Source: an uncultured Bacteroidota bacterium
GTDB lineage: Bacteria > Bacteroidota > Bacteroidia > Bacteroidales > P3
Direction: 5' to 3'
NCBI GenBank assembly: GCA_902762805.1
Contig: CACWPQ010000035.1
Location: 1-37,902, forward strand
DNA length: 37,902 nucleotides
Position numbers and translations under genes: made by a program. Shown here piece after piece: positions 1 through 6,614 of the stretch; position 1 is the stretch's first letter; the number at the start of each line of letters is the position of its first letter. The notes beneath the pieces were generated by a model, which was not told the DNA's origin, searched no databases, and saw only the letters and a program-made list of their open reading frames with translations.

Positions 1-110
1 GATTTTTGGCGAAAAAGTGCTTTTCAGGGCGGAAATCGGCCGTGGGCAAGTGTGTGGTTTTCAGCGGTTAAGAGGTATCCTCTTCTTCCTCTCTTCTTCT
101 GTACTAGGGT

Positions 111-140
111 GCAAGAAAAGGGCGCCCCGGAAGGGCGCCC
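111..140 (-). terminator. Rho-independent terminator after udp
   Basis: Read on the minus strand, an 8-bp perfect stem (GGGCGCCC on both arms, 120-127 and 133-140) with a 5-nt loop is followed by TTTTCTTG. It lies 17 bp past the stop codon of the uridine phosphorylase gene and fits an intrinsic terminator for that minus-strand operon. Confidence 0.75.
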
Positions 141-156
141 GAATGATTGACTTTTT

Positions 157-1014
157 TTATTGTGCCAGCCGCTCCACCACGGTGCCCACGAGCCGGCGCA
201 TGGCGTCGTGGTAGTCGCTGAGGAAGGTGCCGCGCGGGCGGTTGGCGATGATCAGGCAGGCGGTAAGCGCCTCGTGGCCAAGCAGGTGGCTGAAGCCATA
301 GATGGCCGAGGTCTCCATTTCGAGGTTGGTCACGGGTGTGCCTTCCCAGCGGAAGGCGGCCAGTTTTTCGTTCAATCCCTCGACGGCGGGGTGCAGTCGG
401 ATGGTGCGCCCCTGTGGGCCGTAGAACCCCGGGGCGGTGGCGGTGATGCCGTGGTGCATATCGGCGCCTATTTTCTGCAGCAGGTTTTCGCTGCCTGCCA
501 CACAGTAGGGACGGGCCAAGGCGGCGGGGAGGTGCATTTGGGCATCCAGCGCACGCTCCATCGCCGCCATCGGCGTGTCCCATTCGCGGTAATAGTTCAT
601 CAGGCCGTCGAGGCCGATGGCGAAGCGTGCCGCCACGTGGCTGCCGCAGTCTATTTCGGGCTGCAACGAGCCGCTGGTGCCGATGCGCACGAGCTGCAGC
701 CGCCGTTTGCTCTCCCCTTTCCACTCTCCGTTTTCCACCCGCAGCGCCGCGTCGAGTTCGGTCAGCACGATGTCGATGTTGTCGCATCCCATGCCGGTGC
801 TGAGGGCGGTGAGGCGTGTGCCGTGGTAGGTGCCGGTGAGGGCGTGCAGTTCGCGGCTGTGGCTCTCGTGCTCGATGGTTTCAAAAATGTCTTTGAACAT
901 GTTGACCCTCGCGGGGTCTCCGACAAGCAGCACCTTGTCGGCCAAGGTGCTGCTCTGTAGACGTATGTGGTACAGGGTCCCGTCGGGTGCCAGTACCAGT
1001 TCGCTGGCTTTCAT
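157..1014 (-). CDS. udp: Uridine phosphorylase (PNP/UDP family)
   Basis: Cytoplasmic nucleoside phosphorylase of pyrimidine salvage; the family splits uridine with phosphate into uracil and ribose-1-phosphate. The 285-aa product has the family landmarks: phosphate-site GDPARV near residue 33, STGMGCDNID near 73, IGTSGS near 112, a substrate loop containing HHGITATAPGFYGPQGR near 189, and NLEMETSAIYG near 231. The length is a little above the usual 250-260. Part of the excess is residues 94-102 (ENGEWKGES), encoded by four exact heptamers at 711-738 and falling in a surface-loop position between two conserved blocks. It starts 19 bp after the stop of the secreted-protein gene upstream, so the two are probably co-transcribed, and it ends at a clear terminator. 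Family is secure; uridine rather than another nucleoside is inferred from the overall motif set. Confidence 0.9.
   Translation of the reverse strand: MKASELVLAPDGTLYHIRLQSSTLADKVLLVGDPARVNMFKDIFETIEHESHSRELHALTGTYHGTRLTALSTGMGCDNIDIVLTELDAALRVENGEWKGESKRRLQLVRIGTSGSLQPEIDCGSHVAARFAIGLDGLMNYYREWDTPMAAMERALDAQMHLPAALARPYCVAGSENLLQKIGADMHHGITATAPGFYGPQGRTIRLHPAVEGLNEKLAAFRWEGTPVTNLEMETSAIYGFSHLLGHEALTACLIIANRPRGTFLSDYHDAMRRLVGTVVERLAQ
711..738 (-). repeat. Heptamer array inside udp
   Basis: Four consecutive 7-mers on the minus strand: GTGGAAA, ACGGAGA, GTGGAAA, GGGGAGA. They encode the ENGEWKGES loop of uridine phosphorylase and belong to the same sequence class as the arrays at 3856-3876 and 27772-27806. 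Confidence 0.8.
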
Positions 1015-1033
1015 CTATATGATGTCTAATGGT

Positions 1034-2209
1034 TTATCGTGTTGTGGTGCGTGTGCCGCGGCTGCCGCTGACGGTGCCGGTGCTGCTCTTGGCGTTGCTC
1101 TCGGTTGCAGTGCTGCGGGTGGCGGCGCTACGGGTGGCGCTGCTGCGGCTGGTGGCAGGTGTTGCTGTGGCGCTGCTACGGCTGGTGGCCGGTGCTGCCG
1201 TGGCGCTGCTGCGGCTGGTGGCCGGTGTTGCCGTGGTGCTGCGGCTGCTGGAGGCGCTGCTGCGGCTGCTGTTGACCGCCGAGCGCGTGGGCGCGGTGTT
1301 GCTGCGGGTGGCCTCGCTGCGGCTGTCGCCGGTGGTGTTGCCGCCGCCGCGGCTGGTGGCCGTGCTGCGGGTGGGAGTGGTCGCGGCAGAGGTGCGCGAG
1401 GTGGCCGTTCCACTGCTGCTACGCGAGGTGGCCGTTCCGCTGCTGCTACGCGAGGTGGCCGTTCCGCTGCTGCTGCGCGTGGTGGCCGGGGTTGTGGCGC
1501 TGCCGCGGTTGGTGGCGCGGTTGGTGCTACTGCTCGAGCCCGTGCTGTGGCTGCTTTGCACCTGACGCCCGGTGGTGGGGTTGTTGTCGCGCGTCGACGT
1601 CGTGGCCGGGGTCGGCACCGTGGGGCGGTTCACTCCGGGGGTCCAGGCGCCGGCAGGCATCGGGGCGGGCTGGTGCGGGGCGCGCAGGTAGTAGTAGGGC
1701 AGGGGAGGGGGAGGCGCGCCGGGGCCGTAGGTGTAGGCCGGCGGCGTCCAGCCGTGGCGGTGGATGTGGTAGTGGTAAGTGCGCGCGTAGCCCGGACGGT
1801 GCCCCACGCGCACATAGTGGTTGTATGCAGGGATGTGCCACGTGAAGCTGGGCTGCACCACGCTCACGTGGAAGCGCAGGTACTGCGCGGCGTTGTACAT
1901 GCGGTTGCCGCTGTAGAGCCACACGCACTGCAGGTCGATCGGCATGTAGATTTCGTCGCCCGTGTAGGCGTCGTAGCCGTAGACCCATATCTCGTAGTAG
2001 GCCGAGTTCACCCGCTCCATCCACACCTCGTTCACCAGCACATACGTCGGTATTTCGTAGTCGTATCCGCAGTGGATCATCATCTCGTTCTGGGCGTTGA
2101 GGTAGCTCACCGTGCGCGAGGCCTGGCTGAAGGTGAAGTAGTGCACCGAGCGCGCCGTCGCGGCCAAGCTCATCAGCACCATAACTGCTACAATTGCAAT
2201 GCGTTTCAT
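1034..2209 (-). CDS. Secreted protein with Ser/Thr/Arg-rich repeat tail
   Basis: Not assigned to a named family. The 391-aa product has an N-terminal signal peptide (MKRIAIVAVMVLMSLAATA, cleavage probably near residue 20), then about 150 residues rich in Tyr, Trp and His that look folded, then a Pro/Tyr stretch (PPPPLPYYY near 166), and from about residue 190 a low-complexity basic tail of Ser, Thr, Arg and Ala. The tail holds 9-residue repeats SRSSSGTAT (three copies, DNA about 1396-1480) and 11-residue repeats of the type TPATSRSSATA (three copies, DNA about 1140-1240). Envelope or extracellular location is inferred from the signal peptide. The repeat DNA leaves long open frames on the plus strand (830-2311) that are artefacts of composition. 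It is the first gene of a likely two-gene operon with udp, and a good promoter lies at 2248-2280. Confidence 0.75.
   Translation of the reverse strand: MKRIAIVAVMVLMSLAATARSVHYFTFSQASRTVSYLNAQNEMMIHCGYDYEIPTYVLVNEVWMERVNSAYYEIWVYGYDAYTGDEIYMPIDLQCVWLYSGNRMYNAAQYLRFHVSVVQPSFTWHIPAYNHYVRVGHRPGYARTYHYHIHRHGWTPPAYTYGPGAPPPPLPYYYLRAPHQPAPMPAGAWTPGVNRPTVPTPATTSTRDNNPTTGRQVQSSHSTGSSSSTNRATNRGSATTPATTRSSSGTATSRSSSGTATSRSSSGTATSRTSAATTPTRSTATSRGGGNTTGDSRSEATRSNTAPTRSAVNSSRSSASSSRSTTATPATSRSSATAAPATSRSSATATPATSRSSATRSAATRSTATESNAKSSTGTVSGSRGTRTTTR
1138..1480 (-). repeat. Coding tandem repeats (33-bp and 27-bp units)
   Basis: About three 33-bp units (1140-1240, protein TPATSRSSATA) and three 27-bp units (1396-1480, protein SRSSSGTAT) inside the secreted-protein gene. 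Both unit lengths are multiples of three, so changes in copy number would alter tail length without breaking the frame. Confidence 0.75.
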
Positions 2210-2247
2210 AGGGCTTTACTGTTTATTTGTTCACTAATTCTGTACTG

Positions 2248-2280
2248 CAAAATTACAAAAACTTTTGGAATTGGCGCAAA
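2248..2280 (-). promoter_or_regulatory. Bacteroidota promoter for secreted protein-udp
   Basis: On the minus strand, TTTG (2280-2277), 21 nt, then TAATTTTG (2255-2248), an exact match to TTTG-N19-21-TAnnTTTG. It is about 40 bp upstream of the ATG at 2209. It overlaps a weaker candidate for the plus-strand genes. Confidence 0.7.
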
Positions 2281-2296
2281 AAAAGCAATATTTCAG
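2264..2296 (+). promoter_or_regulatory. Candidate divergent promoter for murL operon
   Basis: TTTG (2264-2267), 21 nt, TATTTCAG (2289-2296). The -33 box is exact, but the -7 box keeps only part of TAnnTTTG. The two divergent promoters would share the same 30 bp, so activity on one strand could interfere with the other. Confidence 0.35.
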
Positions 2297-2320
2297 CCGC
2301 TTCGGCGTTAGCACAGGCGT

Positions 2321-3739
2321 ATGGAAAACCGCACCGACACCTACCTCGACCTCCGTCGTCGCTACCCCCTGTTCGAATACCTGGGCTTTTCGTATCGCAC
2401 TGATAACAAGGGGTTTCATCTTGAATTCGACTTCCGGATGGGCGACATACGCTTCCGCCCCACGGCCTTGATTGAGCGCCGTGCATTCCTCGATTTCGAC
2501 CTCCCCGCCGAGGTGCTCGACCGCCTGGTCTTCGACATCGGCCTCGTCGAGCTGGTCAGCTACTGGAAGTCCGCCTGCCCGCCCCTCGTGCGCATCGCCT
2601 GCGGCACCCTCTCACCCGAGCAGACAGCCTTCTGGAAGAAGCTCTACTGGCACGGCCTCGGCGAGTTCTTCTACACCAACGGCATACAGGGTGTTTCCCC
2701 CGACACCTTTATATCGATGGAATGCTCTCAGCAAGAGCACATTCCACTCCCCTCTCCCCTTAAGAGAGGGGCTGGGGGTGAGGCCTATCTCGTCCCCATT
2801 GGCGGTGGCAAAGACAGCGTCGTCACCCTCGAGCTCCTGCGCCGTGCCGGCCGCACCATCCGCCCCCTCATCATGAATCCCCGCGGCGCCACCGTCGAGT
2901 GCGCCCGCGTGGCGGGCTTCCCCATCGACGAGGTGCTCGTCATCCGCCGCACCATCGACCCTACGCTGCTGGCGCTCAACTCCCAAGGCTACCTCAACGG
3001 CCACACCCCCTTCTCCGCCATGCTGGCCTTCTACACCCGCCTCGCCTCCGCCTTCAGCGGCATCCCCAACGTGGCCCTCAGCAACGAGAACTCCGCCAAC
3101 GAGCCCACCGTCCTCGTGCGCGACCAAAGTGGAGCGAACGGGAATATGTGGAGCTCCGTCAACCACCAATATTCCAAGAGCCTCGAATTCGAGGACGACT
3201 TCCGCGCCTACTGCAACAATTCCGATTTCCAATTTTCATTTTTCAATTACTTCTCCTTCCTCCGCCCCCTCTCCGAACTGCAGATTGCCATGCTCTTCAG
3301 CCGCTTCACCGCCTACCACGACGTCTTCCGCTCCTGCAACGCAGGCAGCAAGCAGGACATCTGGTGCGGCCACTGCGCCAAGTGCCTCTTCGCCTACATC
3401 ATCCTCTCGCCCTTCATCGAACCGCAGCGTCTCAACGCCATTTTTGGCAAGTCCATGCTCGACGACCTCACGCTCCTCACCGAGTTCCGTCAGCTTGTCG
3501 GCCTCGAGGACACCAAGCCCTTCGAATGCGTAGGCACCGTCAGCGAAGTGCGCCAAGCCCTCGCCATGGCCCTCCGCCGCTGGTACTCCTCCGCCCCCAA
3601 GCCCACCCTCTTGGACAAGCTGGAAGAACTAGATAAACTGGAAATACCAGAAAATCTGGATAGCATCCCCCCCCTCGGCAACCTCACCCCCGCCGAGCGC
3701 CAAATACTCCAAGCCGCATGTACAGAGCAGACAACCTGA
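2321..3739 (+). CDS. murL: UDP-MurNAc-L-Ala-L-Glu epimerase (MurL-like)
   Basis: Likely catalyses ATP-dependent epimerisation of the terminal L-Glu of UDP-MurNAc-L-Ala-L-Glu to D-Glu, the step described for MurL of Xanthomonas, releasing AMP and diphosphate. The 472-aa product has PIGGGKDSVVTLELL at 159-173, a PP-loop-like ATP site suited to an AMP-forming reaction, then SNENSANE at 254-261 and WCGHCAKC at 348-355 with three closely spaced cysteines. The next gene is a Mur ligase that overlaps by 22 bp; that pairing (murL with murD2) is the main support for the name. Three short-repeat inserts are visible: IPLPSPLKRGAGGE at 141-154, a heptamer stretch at residues 302-310 and a 9-mer stretch near 433-447. 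The ATG at 2321 is the first good start after the candidate promoter. Family call is from motif memory plus context; a generic PP-loop enzyme is the alternative. Confidence 0.7.
   Translation: MENRTDTYLDLRRRYPLFEYLGFSYRTDNKGFHLEFDFRMGDIRFRPTALIERRAFLDFDLPAEVLDRLVFDIGLVELVSYWKSACPPLVRIACGTLSPEQTAFWKKLYWHGLGEFFYTNGIQGVSPDTFISMECSQQEHIPLPSPLKRGAGGEAYLVPIGGGKDSVVTLELLRRAGRTIRPLIMNPRGATVECARVAGFPIDEVLVIRRTIDPTLLALNSQGYLNGHTPFSAMLAFYTRLASAFSGIPNVALSNENSANEPTVLVRDQSGANGNMWSSVNHQYSKSLEFEDDFRAYCNNSDFQFSFFNYFSFLRPLSELQIAMLFSRFTAYHDVFRSCNAGSKQDIWCGHCAKCLFAYIILSPFIEPQRLNAIFGKSMLDDLTLLTEFRQLVGLEDTKPFECVGTVSEVRQALAMALRRWYSSAPKPTLLDKLEELDKLEIPENLDSIPPLGNLTPAERQILQAACTEQTT
2744..2783 (+). repeat. Palindromic CTCTCCCCTTAAGAGAGGGG-type insert in murL
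   Basis: A C-rich then G-rich imperfect palindrome centred on TTAAGAG, in frame between residues 141 and 155 of MurL and directly before the conserved ATP loop. It resembles the mobile repeat sequences (REP-like) seen in many copies in Bacteroidota and cyanobacteria, as does the insert at 5157-5199. Confidence 0.6.
3223..3250 (+). repeat. Heptamer array in murL
   Basis: Four 7-mers: CGATTTC, CAATTTT, CATTTTT, CAATTAC. They encode a phenylalanine-rich stretch (DFQFSFFNY) in MurL. Confidence 0.65.
3617..3661 (+). repeat. 9-mer array in murL 3' end
   Basis: Five diverged 9-bp units sharing CTGGA at the same offset (AAGCTGGAA, GAACTAGAT, AAACTGGAA, ATACCAGAA, AATCTGGAT). They encode KLEELDKLEIPENLD. 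The stretch is AT-rich in a GC-rich gene and keeps frame because the unit is a multiple of three. Confidence 0.5.
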
Positions 3740-4989
3740 AGAGCCTCATCGCCGGCCGCCGCATCCTCATCGCCGGCTACGGCCGCGAGGGCCAAAGCGC
3801 CGAGCGCCTCGTCCGCACCCTCCTGCCCGACGCCCCGCCCGCTGTCGCCACGCAAGTGGAAAACGGCAGGTGGAAAGATTCGGAAGGCCTGTGGCACGCC
3901 GACTGGCCCTTCGACCTCGTCATCAAGTCCCCCGGCATTCCCAATTTTCAATTCTCAATTCTCAATTTTCAATTAACGAGCCTCACCGACCTTTTCCTCC
4001 AGGTCTACGCCGACCTCACCATCGGCGTCACCGGCACCAAGGGCAAGTCCACCACCTCCAGCCTCATCGCCCACCTCATCCCCGGCAGCATCCTGGCCGG
4101 CAATATCGGCATCCCACTCTTTGATATCGTCGAGCAGCTCGACGAGCACTCCGTCGTCGTGGCCGAACTCTCCTGCCACCAGCTCGAAGTGCTGCACCGC
4201 TCGCCACATATCTCGCTCGTGCTCAACCTCTTCCAGGAGCACCTCGACCACTACCCCGACTATATGGCCTACAAGATGGCCAAGCTCCAGATTGCCCTCC
4301 ACCAGCAGCCCTCCGACCACTTCTTCTACTGCACCGACAACCCCGAGCTCCGCGACCTCGTGCAGCGCCTTGCGCCCCGCTTGAAAGGCCAGCTGCATCC
4401 CTACTCCCTCTCCGACCTCCAACCTCCCACCTCCGACCTCCTCGCCTCCTTCCCCCTGCCCGGCGACCACAACCGTAGCAACGCCCTCGTCGCCTGTCGT
4501 ATCGCACAGCTTGCGACGCGCCAGCCGCTTTCCGCTTTCCGCTCTCCACTTTCAGCTTTCACCCCCCTCCGCCACCGCATGGAGCGCGTCGGCCTCTTCC
4601 GCGGCATCACCTGGTACAACGACAGCATCTCCACCATCCCCGAGGCCGCCATCGCCGCCCTCCGAGCCCTCGGCCGCGTCGACACCCTTATCCTCGGCGG
4701 TTTCGACCGCGGCATCGACTACTCCCCCTTGGTCGAGTTCTTGAATGAGCACCCAACCAAAAACATCGTCTTCGTCGGTGCCGCCGGCCGCCGCATCAAG
4801 TCTCAATTTTCAATTTTCAATTTTCAATTTATCCTCGAGGACGACTACTCCAAGATAGTCCCCTGGTGCGCCGAGCACACGCCGCAGGGGGGCGTCGTGC
4901 TCCTCTCGCCGGCCGCCGCCAGCTACGACAGCTTCAAGAACTTCGAAGCCCGCGGCGACTTCTTCGCCGAGCAAATCCGTAAGCTATGA
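3718..4989 (+). CDS. murD2: UDP-MurNAc-L-Ala--glutamate ligase, MurD2-like
   Basis: Cytoplasmic Mur ligase that joins glutamate to UDP-MurNAc-L-Ala with ATP. The 423-aa product has a Rossmann-like start (AGYGREGQS, 19-27), the ATP loop GVTGTKGKSTTS (103-114), HLDHYP (175-180), GDHNRSNALVA (249-259) and a C-terminal SPAAASYDSFKNFEARG (397-413) typical of MurD. The usual MurD signature NDSKATN is here NDSISTI (301-307), so the lysine is missing; with murL just upstream this suggests a ligase that adds L-Glu, as proposed for MurD2. It overlaps murL by 22 bp and the next gene by 4 bp. Five heptamer arrays lie inside the gene, three of them encoding VENGRWK (47-53), NFQFSILNFQL (76-86) and SQFSIFNFQF (362-371). 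Mur ligase identity is secure; the MurD2 subtype is inferred. Confidence 0.85.
   Translation: MYRADNLKSLIAGRRILIAGYGREGQSAERLVRTLLPDAPPAVATQVENGRWKDSEGLWHADWPFDLVIKSPGIPNFQFSILNFQLTSLTDLFLQVYADLTIGVTGTKGKSTTSSLIAHLIPGSILAGNIGIPLFDIVEQLDEHSVVVAELSCHQLEVLHRSPHISLVLNLFQEHLDHYPDYMAYKMAKLQIALHQQPSDHFFYCTDNPELRDLVQRLAPRLKGQLHPYSLSDLQPPTSDLLASFPLPGDHNRSNALVACRIAQLATRQPLSAFRSPLSAFTPLRHRMERVGLFRGITWYNDSISTIPEAAIAALRALGRVDTLILGGFDRGIDYSPLVEFLNEHPTKNIVFVGAAGRRIKSQFSIFNFQFILEDDYSKIVPWCAEHTPQGGVVLLSPAAASYDSFKNFEARGDFFAEQIRKL
3856..3876 (+). repeat. Heptamer array in murD2 (GTGGAAA type)
   Basis: Three exact 7-mers, GTGGAAA, ACGGCAG, GTGGAAA, encoding VENGRWK. This is the same class as the arrays in udp and pheT. 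Confidence 0.75.
3942..3976 (+). repeat. Heptamer array in murD2 (CAATTTT type)
   Basis: Five 7-mers: CAATTTT, CAATTCT, CAATTCT, CAATTTT, CAATTAA, encoding NFQFSILNFQL in the linker before the ATP-binding domain. Confidence 0.85.
4409..4443 (+). repeat. Heptamer array in murD2 (CCTCCGA type)
   Basis: Five 7-mers of the form CCTCCNA (TCTCCGA, CCTCCAA, CCTCCCA, CCTCCGA, CCTCCTC), encoding SDLQPPTSDLL just before the conserved GDHNRSNA block. Confidence 0.7.
4527..4561 (+). repeat. Heptamer array in murD2 (GCTTTCC type)
   Basis: Five 7-mers: GCTTTCC, GCTTTCC, GCTCTCC, ACTTTCA, GCTTTCA, encoding PLSAFRSPLSAF at about 270-281. This is the reverse complement class of GTGGAAA/GGGGAGA. Confidence 0.8.
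4804..4831 (+). repeat. Heptamer array in murD2 (CAATTTT type, second)
   Basis: Three perfect CAATTTT units followed by CAATTTA, encoding QFSIFNFQF at 363-371 in the C-terminal domain. Confidence 0.85.
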
Positions 4990-6176
4990 CCGATTACCCA
5001 TCCCTCCGCCAATCTCTCCACGAGCATCCGCAGACCGCTGGCAACGAGCAGTTTGCTCACGATTTGATTGTCCGCCACCTCCAGCAGCTCCACCCAGCCA
5101 AGGTCTACACCCACGTCGGCGGCTACGGCGTCATCGCCGTCTGGGAGACCCAAAACTCCTCCCCTTGCCAAGGGGAGGTGCCCGAAGGGCGGAGGGGTCT
5201 TCCTACCATCGCCTTCCGCGCCGACACCGACGCCCTCCCCATCGGTCACCGCTGCGGCCACGACGGCCACACCGCCATCCTCCTCCGCCTGGCCGAACTG
5301 ATTGATGGAGTGTTCGCCGAACACTCCACACTGACCACTGACCACTGCACACTGACCACTGGAAACAACATCCTGTTGCTCTTCCAGCCCGCCGAGGAGA
5401 CCGGCCAGGGCGCCCGCGCCGTGCTCGAGAGCGGCATCCTGCAGCAGTACGACATCCGGGCAATCTACGCCTTGCACAACATCCCGGGCTATCCGCTCGG
5501 CACCGTCGTGCTCTGCCCGCACACCTTTGCCGCCGCCTCCACCGGCATCGTCTTCCGCCTCGACGGCCGCGAAACCCACGCCTCCACCCCCGAACTCGGC
5601 ATCAACCCCGGCCTCGCCGTGGCCGAAATAGTGCTGCAATTCGACGCCTTCAATGCCACGCAGGCTTCCAGCCCGTGCATCGAATCGTTCCGCCAGTCCA
5701 CCCTCATCTGTGTCCGCCTTGGCTCGCCCGCCTTCGGCACCTCCGCCGGAAGTGCCGAGCTGATGTTCACCCTCCGCGCCTTCACCAATGCCGCCATGGA
5801 GCGCCTCCTCGCCGATGCCAACGCCGCAGTCGACGAAATCGCCAGCCGCCACAGCCTCAAAGTCTCCCGCTCCCTCGTCGAACCCTTCCGCGCCACCGAA
5901 AACACCCCCGCCTGCGTCGACCACATAAAATCCCTCATTCCTCACTCCTCATTCCTCATTAAAGAACCCCCCTTCCGCTGGAGCGAAGACTTCGGCGAGT
6001 ACCTCCGGCACTTCCCCGGCGCCATGTTCGGCATCGGCAGCGGCGAGCACCAGCCCGAACTCCACCACCCCGACTACGACTTCCCCGACCCCCTCATCGA
6101 ACCCGCCGCCCGCCTCTTCTTCTCCATCCTGACGTCCCATCGTTTGTTCCTCCCCGACGCCACCCCCAGGGTATAG
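4986..6176 (+). CDS. M20-family amidohydrolase (peptidase M20D type)
   Basis: Zinc-dependent hydrolase of the hippuricase / N-acyl-amino-acid amidohydrolase group; the real substrate is unknown. The 396-aa product has FRADTDALP (77-85), CGHDGHTA (90-97), LLFQPAEETGQGA (131-143), YALHN (161-165) and ELHHPDYDF (358-366), which supply the metal ligands expected of the family. The segment between DALPI and CGHDGH is only three residues (GHR) where family members usually have about 20, so this loop is unusually short. It overlaps murD2 by ATGA, which suggests coupled translation and a role near cell-wall peptides, though that is inference. Three repeat inserts are visible: a REP-like one at residues 58-71, a heptamer array at 113-126 (EHSTLTTDHCTLTTG) and another at 316-325. 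Confidence 0.85.
   Translation: MTDYPSLRQSLHEHPQTAGNEQFAHDLIVRHLQQLHPAKVYTHVGGYGVIAVWETQNSSPCQGEVPEGRRGLPTIAFRADTDALPIGHRCGHDGHTAILLRLAELIDGVFAEHSTLTTDHCTLTTGNNILLLFQPAEETGQGARAVLESGILQQYDIRAIYALHNIPGYPLGTVVLCPHTFAAASTGIVFRLDGRETHASTPELGINPGLAVAEIVLQFDAFNATQASSPCIESFRQSTLICVRLGSPAFGTSAGSAELMFTLRAFTNAAMERLLADANAAVDEIASRHSLKVSRSLVEPFRATENTPACVDHIKSLIPHSSFLIKEPPFRWSEDFGEYLRHFPGAMFGIGSGEHQPELHHPDYDFPDPLIEPAARLFFSILTSHRLFLPDATPRV
5157..5199 (+). repeat. REP-like palindromic insert in M20 gene
   Basis: CTCCCCTTGCCAAGGGGAG is an inverted repeat followed by GGTGCCCGAAGGGCGGAGGGG. The sequence is read in frame as residues 58-71, between two core strands of the hydrolase. Confidence 0.6.
5307..5363 (+). 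repeat. Perfect inverted repeat plus heptamer array in M20 gene
   Basis: A 21-nt inverted repeat (GGAGTGTTCG, C, CGAACACTCC; 5307-5327) runs into six 7-mers (CACTCCA, CACTGAC, CACTGAC, CACTGCA, CACTGAC, CACTGGA; 5322-5363). It encodes EHSTLTTDHCTLTTG. Confidence 0.8.
5934..5961 (+). repeat. Heptamer array in M20 gene (CTCATTC type)
   Basis: Four 7-mers: CTCATTC, CTCACTC, CTCATTC, CTCATTA, encoding SLIPHSSFLI. The same unit class lies at the frame break at 26774-26794. Confidence 0.8.
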
Positions 6177-6202
6177 CCACAGCGGCGGCAGGGTATAGGC
6201 AG

Positions 6203-6289
6203 AGTATACCTTGCAGTATACATTCAGTATACATCAGAGTATACAAACAGTATACATCAGAGTATTCAAACAGTATTCAAACAGTATAC
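6203..6289. repeat. GTATAC array with 11/12-bp period
   Basis: Eight copies of AGTAT(A/T)C start at 6203, 6215, 6226, 6238, 6249, 6261, 6272 and 6283, so the steps are 12, 11, 12, 11, 12, 11, 11. The two central 23-bp units (6226-6248, 6249-6271) differ at one base. The core GTATAC is itself palindromic, so every copy presents a two-fold symmetric site on nearly the same face of the helix. Confidence 0.85.
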
Positions 6290-6567
6290 GGAGCCTTTCC
6301 CGAAGAGACCGTCATCGACGCGTCGTATATATAATATAAGGCCTAAATTGGGAAGATGCCTAAAAAAAATCCTGAAATTTCACCCCGGACTCCCCAAGCA
6401 TCAGAAAACAAGCATAATACAGAAGTGTTAAAAAAACTTAAAACACAAATATTCCGTTAAATTAACATAATTTATTAAGATAAAAAAATCTCCAAAAACA
6501 CAAAATTCAATGCCACGCAGACGCCGGTTTTCCCCGGTGTCGCCGATTTCGGCGGCACCCCTAAAAA

Positions 6568-6614
6568 ACTACATTTAAATGTAGTGTCTATGTGGAACCG
6601 TTTGTATATCTTTG
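6568..6614 (+). promoter_or_regulatory. Promoter with 18-bp operator-like palindrome
   Basis: TATCTTTG at 6607-6614 matches the -7 consensus. No good TTTG stands 19-21 nt upstream; instead the perfect palindrome ACTACATTTAAATGTAGT (6568-6585) covers that position. The half-sites ACTACA/TGTAGT resemble those of BlaI/MecI-type repressors, but with a wider 6-bp spacer. It probably controls the T9SS-tail gene and the RHS gene behind it. Confidence 0.6.

Noticed and set aside
830..2311. 493-residue open frame on the plus strand, rich in Ala, Gly and Arg
   Set aside because: It is the antisense of the repeat-rich secreted-protein gene. Composition is that of complemented Ser/Thr codons, and no start signal or promoter fits.
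6536..6559. Stem-loop as a terminator
   Set aside because: The hairpin has no T-run on either strand, so it is noted only as structure.
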